This document shows, in pieces, positions 1 to 7,069 of a stretch of 16,563 nucleotides of DNA (positions are counted from its first letter, which is position 1; each line of letters begins with the position of its first letter). Both the position numbers and the translations under genes were made by a program. Source of the DNA: Trichomonas tenax (lineage: Eukaryota > Parabasalia > Trichomonadida > Trichomonadidae); the NCBI GenBank assembly GCA_023091735.1, contig JALKBU010001111.1, positions 1 to 16,563 of the forward strand, read 5' to 3'. Below the pieces are notes generated by a model. The model had not been told where the DNA came from. It worked only from the letters and a program-made list of their open reading frames with translations, and ran no database searches.

Positions 1-209
1 CCAGGCTTGTTTGTCGTAGACTTCGATTTCGATATTTTGCATCAGAATGCAAATGATTCTATCTTTGAGAAATCAGGAGACACCTGGAACACAGAGGCCA
101 GATGCTTCTCGATTTCGCGAAGATAGAATGCTAAAGTATTGGTTCCACGTCATGCACTGCACAGATACTCAAAATGACTTTTCTTTTTGACTTTTTAGGT
201 TCAACCACT
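1..209 (-). pseudogene. Decayed coding fragment, unidentified, runs off the left edge
   Basis: This stretch is visibly richer in GC than the AT-rich DNA to its right. Read on the minus strand it gives three protein-like pieces in different frames. One around 209-131 ends VILSICAVHDVEPIL before a TAG. One around 150-42 contains FYLREIEKHLASVFQVS and ends at a TGA. One from an ATG at 42-40 runs off the window as MQNIEIEVYDKQAW. The end of each piece abuts or overlaps the start of the next, as expected for one old gene broken by at least two frameshifts. I do not recognise the family. A competing reading is a 41-codon plus-strand tail ending with TAG at 124-126. I prefer the minus strand because its composition looks more like a folded protein, but the evidence is modest. 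Confidence 0.4.
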
Positions 210-773
210 CTGTTTTGATTTTGTGTTTTATGAAAAGTTTTATCAAAAGCCAAATTTTGAATTAAATCTAAAATATAGATTACAGAGATCAACTATAATA
301 AAAATAATGCAATTTTAAAAATTGAATTACTTCCTCCGGCCAACAAGTGACATTTGTGAGATCTATTCGAGTTCTTAAGAAATTGGAATTATGTGATAGT
401 CACATACCACTTGGTGTTGTTTTCAATATTTTCTAATTGTTAGAAGTCGCTTTCGCTTATTTTGTTTGTATATGTTTTGATTTTAGATTTATATATGAAT
501 TAAACGGTTTTTATCATGTTTATATATTCACATCGTTGTTGTCTATTATTGGCTTAATGCATTTTTATTTTTTTAGATATAATTTCCCAATCCATATTAA
601 ATATATATATTTTTTGTTCATGCGCCTTCAATTAACATATACCTAATAGAGTATTATTCATTTGAAAGCTCGGAAAATTTGAATTGAATGCATATGAATA
701 TATATAGAGAGAGAAAGAGAGAAAATACTTGGCTTTTTAGGAATTCCCCATTAAATTATATATATTATTGTTG
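206..773. other. AT-rich intergenic DNA without a recognisable gene
   Basis: The stretch has long A/T runs and an AT-rich 69-codon frame at 437-646 whose Phe/Tyr/Ile-heavy translation is what random AT-rich DNA gives. A short purine microsatellite of GA units lies at 706-722. I see no promoter-plus-gene arrangement and no RNA gene. Confidence 0.5.
706..722. repeat. GA-rich microsatellite
   Basis: This is a short run of AG dinucleotides with one interruption (agagagagaaagagag), preceded by a TA run at 697-706. It is a simple-sequence tract with no obvious function, about 50 bases left of the foldback element. Confidence 0.7.
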
Positions 774-827
774 TATCATGAAAAAGGTGAAGTGAGGTGG
801 AACGTAAAAGTGACACCTTAGATTCTA

Positions 828-858
828 TATATTTTGACATGTAAAGTGTCAAAATATA
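828..858. repeat. Subterminal hairpin with 12-bp perfect stem
   Basis: The arms tatattttgaca (828-839) and tgtcaaaatata (847-858) are perfect reverse complements around a 7-base loop, tgtaaag. The hairpin includes one copy of the TGACATGTAAA motif that recurs in the window. It sits just inside the left terminal repeat of the MITE-like element. Transposase binding or folding of single-stranded DNA are possible roles, but neither is shown by the sequence. Confidence 0.75.
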
Positions 859-979
859 ATTTTTCATAAAGGAAATTGATATAGTGTTATTTGATAGTAG
901 GCATCTAAAGAAATATGGAATATTAGATCTGGCTATGGATAATTATAGAAAAAAAAAGAATTTATACAATATTGTTTTT

Positions 980-1053
980 GCTCAGTCTCTCTCACACACA
1001 GTGTGGTGACTCACCACACTGTGTAGCATTACATTGAGAGAGAGAGACTGAGC
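980..1053. repeat. Nested inverted repeat with a 29-base palindromic core
   Basis: The core is acacagtgtggtga (996-1009), one base, then its exact complement tcaccacactgtgt (1011-1024). An outer stem pairs gctcagtctctctca (980-994) with the gagagagactgagc end at 1040-1053, leaving an asymmetric internal loop on the right side. As DNA this can extrude a cruciform; as RNA it would form a strong hairpin. It lies at the centre of the MITE-like element and does not overlap a gene. Confidence 0.85.
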
Positions 1054-1098
1054 ACACTCACTAAGGGCTCCAAAAAATGGAACTCTGTGTTGAGTTTT

Positions 1099-1169
1099 GT
1101 TCATGAAGTTGATAAGATGTGCTTCAAGGCCGAAGGGACCCTGAAGCACATCTTATCAGCCTCTCGAAC
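1099..1169. repeat. Long hairpin with 16-bp perfect stem
   Basis: The arms gataagatgtgcttca (1111-1126) and tgaagcacatcttatc (1142-1157) match perfectly around a 15-base GC-rich loop (1127-1141). Weaker pairing continues outward, ending with tgttc on the left against gaaca on the right. It is the most stable structure in the window by eye and lies in the right half of the MITE-like element. It is not followed by a U-run like a bacterial terminator. It could serve as a small-RNA precursor if transcribed, but that is speculation. Confidence 0.85.
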
Positions 1170-1237
1170 ATTCTTACTTCTATTTTCAAGTCTCCACTTT
1201 ACATGTCAGAACCGCATCACTTCACCTTTTCTTGATA

Positions 1238-1769
1238 GGACATTATTTCCATATTTTTAATAAAAACGTAGTTTTAATCGAGTAAATTTTGAGATACTCG
1301 AATATATAATTATTTTTCAATTTTATAATAAAGTTCCCCATTATTTTTCATTTCCTTACAGGTTACTTGAACTTTCAAAAATCAGCAAAATTTAACTTTA
1401 GCTATTTCGTATCTATCATCCATTTGGATATCTGTGTTTGATTTCCGAGCTCAGTCACTGCAATTTTATATCTTTTAAATATATTTACATTTTCACCTCA
1501 TTTATTTCTTTAAATTCACATTTCCAATACACATGCCATTACACATGTAGATCTTGCTGATAACCTTATTTATATCTCGAATTTTCACAATTTTTGCAAT
1601 TTTTATCTAAACAAAACTGACATGTAAACTTTACATGACATAATATATTTAGCACGAACATAACGTTAAATGCTTGTAATTTTTAAATTTATTGGAAATA
1701 AATAGTAAATAACTATATTAGCAAACAAAGCCAAACGAAGTGGCCATTAAAAAGATATAAAATCTATGT
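1238..1769. other. AT-rich intergenic DNA downstream of the ankyrin gene
   Basis: There is no reading frame of note. The only structure seen is a 23-base near-palindrome at 1618-1640. The region separates the MITE-like element from the 3' end of the minus-strand ankyrin gene. Confidence 0.5.
1618..1640. repeat. Near-perfect 23-base palindrome built on TGACATGTAAA
   Basis: TGACATGTAAA (1618-1628) is followed by C and then TTTACATGACA (1630-1640), its reverse complement with one mismatch. The same motif sits inside both ends of the MITE-like element and near the right edge of the window. It may be a protein-binding site or a leftover of the same repeat family. Confidence 0.7.
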
Positions 1770-2976
1770 TTAGCAAAATAAGTCAGGATATTTCGCAACA
1801 AGTTCCTGCATGCCATTATCACGAGATTTGTTTGCAAGCTCGAGGATTCTATCTTTGATAGTAATACCATCTCTGAGTCTATTGATAAATGGCATATTAA
1901 CATCAGCACCATTGTCAATCAAATATGCCATAAGTTTTGGTGGAATCTTGAATGCTTGAAGGCAATATCCAAGTACAGTATTTCCTTGAGGATGGTAATT
2001 GTTGATCTTGTATCCGAAATTCAGAAGAAGTTCCATCAAAGAAATTTGCAATTCTTCCTTCTGATTTGGAAGAAAAATAGTCCCAACATTCTTGTATTGG
2101 TCGAATCTGTTAACATCGATAACTCGCTTTAAGATCATCTTAACAATATTTAAGTTGTCGCACATAGTAAGATAATGAACCAAAGATTGGAATGGAGCAT
2201 CCACTGGTATATCTATATTGCCATCAATTGCATCTAGAACTATTTGTGTGATGTGTACATCTCTCAAAAAGTGAACACAGACAATAACAGCAGTAAATCC
2301 ATGTTCATCCATATTTCCAGGATTAGGATCGTTTTCCAAGATCAATGGAATAGCATCTTTAAAATTGTGGAATAATGCTTTAATTAACATTGAACTTCCA
2401 TGAAATTTTGAATCGACTTTCATGTTATTCATTACGGTCTTCAGCATGTTAATATTTTTGTTAACGTAAATTGTTCCAAATAACTCATTGATAGCATTTT
2501 CAGCAGCTGAAATTGATGCTCCATTTTGTAATAATATACTTAGCATCTCATTAGAATTCGATTTGATAGCATACCATGTGTATTGATGTCTGGCATCCGT
2601 AATTCTAGCTGCTTCTTTTGGAAAGTTAGATAATATATAACCGAAAACTTCAATCGAATTATTTGCAGTGGCGTGGTGGAGTGTTGCTGGCTCCATCAAG
2701 AATTTGTGAAATTGTTTTGCCTTTAAAGAAATCTAATTGTTCAATGTCAACGTAACATTCCAAACTATTATAATAAGAAGCGAGTTGCAACGCTGTCAAG
2801 TTTCTCTGGGCGATGGTTTCATCGTCGTTACCATAGCGATTCCTATCTGTAAAAAATATTGCGCCATCGAGGTCTTTTTTGAATACGCTCAGCGCAGAAA
2901 CATCGTCATTCATAATGGCTTTTAGAATAGAATCGTAATCAACATTACGACGTCTTGAATTAAAAGAATCCCGCAT
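1770..2976 (-). pseudogene. Ankyrin-repeat protein gene with one frameshift
   Basis: The 5' part (2976-2659) begins at an ATG 8 bases after a TCACT initiator and reaches LTALQLASYYNSLECYVDIE before running into a stop. The 3' part (2699-1770) continues in another frame from EPATLHHATANNSIEVFGYI, which is ankyrin-like (TxLHxA...IL). It goes on through repeats such as MELLLNFGYKIN and LMAYLIDNGADVN. The two frames overlap only at 2659-2699, and the shift lies at about 2690-2700, after the codons for SQIL. No trichomonad intron signals are present there. The repaired length would be about 400 residues, normal for the many divergent ankyrin proteins of Trichomonas, whose functions are mostly unknown. 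The rest of the gene is clean, so this is either a young pseudogene or a one-base sequence error. The stop TAA is followed by A, giving the TAAA overlap often used as a 3'-end signal in trichomonads. Confidence 0.75.
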
Positions 2977-2981
2977 TCCGA

Positions 2982-2986
2982 AGTGA
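2982..2986 (-). promoter_or_regulatory. Initiator of the 1770-2976 ankyrin gene
   Basis: On the minus strand the sequence TCACT lies with its A eight bases before the ATG at 2976. It matches the trichomonad initiator TCA-pyrimidine-(A/T), where the A is the transcription start. It supports the chosen start codon. Confidence 0.6.
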
Positions 2987-3252
2987 AGCTGGCAAAAATT
3001 AAGGGCGATTTTGAAAAGTGAACAAAATTACCATGTAATTTGTTTACAGGTCAAAATTCTCATTAAATTGCCATGTAAAGCATAATTTTTCATTTCACAA
3101 ACACCATTGATAAATCAAACATTACAGCGCTAGGAAGCCACATTTAATATATGCACATTCCTTAAAAATATTATATATCAATTTAAATATAATGAATAAT
3201 AATACAATTTACACTAGAAATACATAGGATAGTTGAAATGTAGCTTCAACCT

Positions 3253-4065
3253 TTAAAAAGAATTCCTATTTGATAATTTATAAATTCCCAATTTGTATTT
3301 CAGATGAACAATGGCAACAGCTGCCTTATAAAGGAAAATATCTGATATATCATAACTATAATCACCATCAACATTGATGATATCAATTTGCAAATTATTA
3401 TATTGCGAAATTTGGTACGTCTCAAAGGTTGAGGAAATACCAAGGCTGTGTACATCTTTAAACACTTCATTGAATCCATCTCTGGTAATGGCTGCAATTT
3501 TATAAAACAAAGATGGTATGTAGCTATTGATTGGGAATATGTCCACGAAATTAACAAATTTGATCACTTGTTTATCATCAGGAATCGAAAACATTTTCAT
3601 ATATTGAAGATATTTGAAATCAATAATGAATCTACCGCGAGATTTGAGTGCCCCCGATATGAAATAGAGAATTCCTGTATTATTAATCGACAGTAATTGC
3701 AACTTCGAAGAATTAAGTTGATTTAATCGAGCAATTGAGTTTGGAATTGTCTTTACGTTTTCGTCTGTAACTAAAACAATTTCGTAGTTATACGGATTCA
3801 GTTTTTGATCGATGTATTTCAGATCTTGAATAAATTGAGAAATTAATTTTTCGCTTAGAGCATTCATGAAGTAAATAACTGATATCTCTATGTCATTGAA
3901 CTGAGAGTTCTGGTTCCTATTTTTGGATTTTTCGAAAGCATTTTTCTGTTTTTCGTAAGGCGTTAGATTTGAAAGGTAATATCTGTAAGAGAGATATCCG
4001 AACATAGCAAAGAGCACGACCATTATTGATAAGGCTAAAATCACAAAGAGTAATGAAATCGTCAT
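3253..4065 (-). CDS. ALG5-like family 2 glycosyltransferase, degenerate catalytic motifs
   Basis: The 270-residue protein starts at the ATG at 4065-4063; one codon upstream is only TTG. Residues 3-28 form a hydrophobic membrane anchor followed by a basic, Lys/Asn-rich linker. The order of blocks matches dolichyl-phosphate beta-glucosyltransferase (ALG5), which makes Dol-P-Glc at the ER: ISVIYF (61-66), YEIVLVTDEN (94-103), SINNTG...SGALKSRGRFII (127-148), the DVHSLGISSTFE region (204-215), and the terminal IVHLKYKLGIYKL (252-264). The signature residues are lost, however. The DDGS region reads TDEN, the glycine-rich GKGGA stretch reads TGILY, and the DxD region after SRG has a single Asp149. 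I infer a diverged, probably inactive paralogue. It is an intact frame with TAAAG at the stop. The family assignment is from memory of conserved blocks, not from a search. Confidence 0.6.
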   Translation of the reverse strand: MTISLLFVILALSIMVVLFAMFGYLSYRYYLSNLTPYEKQKNAFEKSKNRNQNSQFNDIEISVIYFMNALSEKLISQFIQDLKYIDQKLNPYNYEIVLVTDENVKTIPNSIARLNQLNSSKLQLLSINNTGILYFISGALKSRGRFIIDFKYLQYMKMFSIPDDKQVIKFVNFVDIFPINSYIPSLFYKIAAITRDGFNEVFKDVHSLGISSTFETYQISQYNNLQIDIINVDGDYSYDISDIFLYKAAVAIVHLKYKLGIYKLSNRNSF

Positions 4066-4094
4066 CAAAATAACTTAAACTAACAATAAAAATA

Positions 4095-4099
4095 AATGA
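4095..4099 (-). promoter_or_regulatory. Possible initiator of the ALG5-like gene
   Basis: TCATT on the minus strand places a candidate start base at 4097, 32 bases before the ATG. It fits the trichomonad initiator, but the leader would be longer than for the neighbouring genes. Confidence 0.4.
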
Positions 4100-4156
4100 A
4101 CTTTTAATGGATAAACGGAGATGTTAAACACACTAAAAGAAGATAGAAAAGAAATC

Positions 4157-4163
4157 AAATTTA
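4157..4163 (-). terminator. Possible polyadenylation signal of the Rab gene
   Basis: On the minus strand, 'aataaat' lies about 25 bases after the TAG stop of the Rab gene and resembles AATAAA. The gene does not have the TAAA overlap at its stop, so this downstream signal may be the one used. Confidence 0.35.
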
Positions 4164-4185
4164 TTACAAATTAATATCTAAAAAA

Positions 4186-4773
4186 CTAGCATCCACATCC
4201 CTGATTTTGTGTGTTTTGCTTTGGCTGTGGGAGCGGCGATGGAGCCGGACTTGGTGGTGGGGCATTCTTCATATATTGCTGGACACCCATTTGGAAGAGG
4301 CGATCAATGCCAATTCCGGAAATAGCACTTGTTTCAATGAACAGAGCATCATTCTCAGCGGCAAACTTTTGTGCAACTTCGGCCTCAGGAGATTTCGGCT
4401 CTTCGCGATCAATTTTATTTGCACATACAACAATAACTGTGTTCTTATCAACGTTTGCACGTAACTCTTTGATCCAGTAACTGACAGATTGGTATGTCTG
4501 CGGTCGAATAACATCATAAACAATAATAGCGATCGCAGCGCAGCGATAATACATCGGAGCCAATCCTCTGTAAACTTCTTGGCCCGCTGTATCCCAAATG
4601 AGGAGCTCGAAGTCGTGTCCGTCGACATTTACTTCTTTTGTTACGAATGCAGCGCCAACTGTTGGCTTAACAGACAGTTGGACAACACCAGTCGTGTATC
4701 TGTTGACAATTGATGTTTTTCCGACACCGCTGTCTCCAAGAAGAACGACCTTGACTGTGGTGGCAGATGACAT
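4186..4773 (-). CDS. Rab5-like small GTPase
   Basis: This is a complete 195-residue Rab. It switches between GDP and GTP and would recruit effectors to endosomal membranes. Visible motifs are the P-loop GDSGVGKT (13-20), switch I with Thr38 in PTVGAAF, WDTAGQE (60-66) with the catalytic Gln65, NKID (119-122) and ETSA (147-150). GAAF in the effector loop and YRGLAPMYYR after switch II are typical of the Rab5/21/22 group. A proline-rich linker (172-186, roughly) leads to a C-terminal CGC, a double geranylgeranylation signal. All nucleotide-binding residues are present, so it should be active. ETSA is followed by Ile where most Rabs have Lys. The ATG lies 11 bases after a TCATT initiator. Trichomonads have very large Rab families, so an exact orthologue name is not safe. 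Confidence 0.93.
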   Translation of the reverse strand: MSSATTVKVVLLGDSGVGKTSIVNRYTTGVVQLSVKPTVGAAFVTKEVNVDGHDFELLIWDTAGQEVYRGLAPMYYRCAAIAIIVYDVIRPQTYQSVSYWIKELRANVDKNTVIVVCANKIDREEPKSPEAEVAQKFAAENDALFIETSAISGIGIDRLFQMGVQQYMKNAPPPSPAPSPLPQPKQNTQNQGCGC

Positions 4774-4781
4774 TGTAGGGG

Positions 4782-4786
4782 AATGA
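4782..4786 (-). promoter_or_regulatory. Initiator of the Rab gene
   Basis: TCATT on the minus strand puts the predicted start base at 4784, eleven bases before the ATG. This is the usual spacing of the trichomonad initiator and supports the start of the Rab gene. Confidence 0.65.
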
Positions 4787-5424
4787 AATTTGACAGCCCC
4801 CGTTTTCTAATTTTTTCTTTGTTTTTGTTATATTAAAAATATATAAATATAACAAAATATTTTCAATGAGAGAATTGCACCAATTGTCTTTTCGCTTCGG
4901 AATCATACAGATAGATTGTGCATATGATATGCTATTGAATTTTCGTTGAATTTCCTTTATTCTTATTTTTTGGAGCACTCTGAGGATAACGATTATTCGA
5001 ACATTTGAAATTGCTTTTTGACACGAATGCGACAATCGCAAAAGATTAGCAAATCAATTAAACGCAATAACAAAGAGTTATTTTATCTATATTCTAATAT
5101 TATCGCTCGAAATAATATTCACCCAAACGGATATAAATCAAAAATAAATTCAAACATTTTCGAAATTGAATGTCTCAAAAGAACATACCGCAATTCACAC
5201 ACTTATTGGCCTTTTATTTAATCTTTGCTGTTGTTCAATCAATACAGAAATTTCCTCTATCTGTGCTTGTTTTGAAGATGAAATTTTCTCATATTACCAA
5301 GGATCAACACAAGAAAAGAAAAAAAGCCTATTTTAAAATACGTCAATGCAATGCAATCAATTAGTAAAAATAAAACATGATTTGATTAAATAAAGTTAAT
5401 TTTATTCTTTCAGGATCACGCTAA
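4787..5424. other. AT-rich intergenic DNA between Rab gene and pseudogene
   Basis: Only short, Lys/Asn/Ile-rich frames occur here (for example 5018-5221 and 5170-5364). They look like chance frames in AT-rich DNA. I see no conserved motif, RNA gene or strong repeat. Confidence 0.5.
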
Positions 5425-6379
5425 TTATAATAAGCTAGAAGAAATCATCTGCCATGCAATAGGCCATGAATACCATTCCTTTGGTATCACTCGATGGCTT
5501 TTCTTCCTTTGATTTAATGTTATCCGTTGCAGTCTCTGTGGTACTTGCTGAGTATTGGAATGACATATGCTCAGTGTTTTTGAGATTCTGTCTTCAAAAA
5601 TAACAATTCCTGATGTTGTCTCGGAATCAAAATAGCAGTGCTTAATGATCATTGTTGAGCCTCCATAGGCATAAAAGTACGTAGGTACATTGTTTTGAAT
5701 ATAGTTATTGTACTCCACAATAGCGTTATTTGTTGCCCACATTAATCCATAGACACTATCTCAACGACGTTCATGTACAGGATATATATATAGTGTACCC
5801 AGAACCTCATGCGTGATATGTTAGACTGTAGTGATTGTTCCTAGAGTTGTTATAAATGTTGCTGTAATTCAAGTAAACATTATTGATTGTGTTTGCAAAT
5901 TCGTAACAAACTCTTCCTATACAGTAGCAACTATTGATATTAAGGTCCCAAAAGGTTATATCACCTCCATTCATCATAAAAATGTTGTACTGTGAGTTTG
6001 TTGATCCGCAATTATAAAAGGAGGAAAAATGAACGAAGTTCCATTAACGTATTGGTTAACCATGCTGTCCTTTGCCTGTTGCATAGCAGCCTTGATCGAG
6101 GATCCTATTCTGTGCGCAATGGCCGCTTGAGGAGAAATAAAAGCATCTTCCATCGCCTGATTGGTAACAATAATGAAAGGACGAATCTTCAATTAGTAAC
6201 TTCGTAGAGGAGTCCGTGGAAGAGAACATGATTGCTGTTGATGTTATTCTCGAAAACATGCATTGCAAAATGTAATAGCTTAATGAAGATGTACCGAAGT
6301 TTGTCACATCATATATCTCATCCTTGTGTGTATAATTTGTGCCCTCTGAGGAATAATCATTCCACGCTTGGTTGATCAT
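5425..6379 (-). pseudogene. Decayed Cys/Asn/Ser-rich surface-type repeat protein
   Basis: Minus-strand frames follow one another with the same character. One runs 6379-6056 (YILQCMFSRITSTAIMFSS and LLIEDSSFHYC). One runs from about 6060 to 5756 (QYVNGTSFIFPPF, then MNGGDITFWDLNINSC). One runs 5755-5425 (NNAIVEYNNYIQNN, then STMIIKHCYFD). Short strand-turn units rich in Asn, Ser, Cys and aromatics suggest a right-handed beta-helix. They resemble a large Trichomonas family of Pmp-like or uncharacterised surface proteins. The frame is broken by shifts near 6060 and near 5750 and by in-frame TGA codons at 5807-5809 and 5771-5773. The first ATG lacks a signal peptide, and the 3' end is rich in Arg and Lys, so the original end is probably lost. 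The family assignment is by style of sequence only. Confidence 0.5.
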
Positions 6380-7069
6380 TTGACAATTTTTTTATATTTG
6401 AATAATGTTTTAATTATATAATTTTCTGAGAGTGTGTCAAATAGATTTTGATCGAATCACATATATGCAAATATATGGTACACTATGCAATAAGATTTCC
6501 ACAAACATAATTCAATGGATCTCAATTTTGTTTGAAAAAATGAAACCTTTCATTTTGAATCGGATAAAGATGTTAATCTTTAATACATTGCAAGAAGAGG
6601 CTTATTAATAGCATTATAATGTACTGTCAGAGATTTTGTCAATTATAATTGGTTTGATACTGTAAAAAAACATAAATTTGTTGATAGATATTTTCTGATC
6701 GCATTTCAGGTGTAAAATACATCACAAATTCATACGCTTAATGAATAGCGACCAGTTTTTTTAAAGAATCCATCATTTCAATATCTGTTCAAATAATTTT
6801 TGGAACTTTTTTGTTTTGATAATGTAATTTATCTAGCTCATCTATTGAATGCTCATTGGGCTATTCCAAACACCGAACTTTGGGGTATATTTTCAATTTT
6901 AATGTTTTGTGAAAACCAAACTTAATTCTTTGCGTATTAATTCCTCATGTATTATGGAGTATTTTTACTGTTAAATGATTGCAAATTAATTTGACATATG
7001 ATGTAAGAACTTACGCCTTAAATATTAATTTTATTCGCTAAATCATCATAAATAAAACAAAAACAAAAT
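6380..7069. other. AT-rich intergenic DNA
   Basis: There is no coding frame above background. Near the right end, aataaaat on the minus strand (about 7028-7035) could be the polyadenylation signal of the gene at 7070-8743, roughly 35 bases past its TGA. Confidence 0.45.

Larger units (their letters stand above)
774..1237. mobile_element. MITE-like element with terminal inverted repeats
   Basis: The left end at 776-800 reads tcatgaaaaaggtgaagtga and continues. The reverse complement of 1212-1235 reads tcaagaaaaggtgaagtgat and continues. Over about 24 positions they differ by three mismatches and one single-base indel, so they form terminal inverted repeats. A second inverted pair lies inside: tgacatgtaaagtg at 835-848 and its exact reverse complement at 1195-1208. 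Both ends are bordered by TA (774-775 and 1236-1237), the target dinucleotide of Tc1/mariner transposons, which are abundant in Trichomonas. The roughly 460-bp interior has no convincing reading frame and is dominated by hairpins. I infer a non-autonomous DNA element. TA could also be part of the repeat, so the exact boundary and superfamily are uncertain. Confidence 0.65.

Noticed and set aside
1..126. 41-codon plus-strand tail ending at TAG 124-126
   Set aside because: It is possible, but its translation is less protein-like than the minus-strand pieces over the same bases. It is kept only as the alternative reading.
437..646. 69-codon plus-strand frame rich in Phe, Tyr and Ile
   Set aside because: Its composition matches random AT-rich DNA. 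It starts at TTG, with no initiator, and has no family resemblance.
2659..2760. Intron as the explanation for the ankyrin frame change
   Set aside because: Trichomonad introns have a GTAYGT-like donor and an ACTAAC...ACACAG acceptor. Neither is present on the minus strand here.
4211..4480. Plus-strand frame antisense to the Rab gene
   Set aside because: It is a shadow of the proline-rich and GTPase coding sequence on the other strand.
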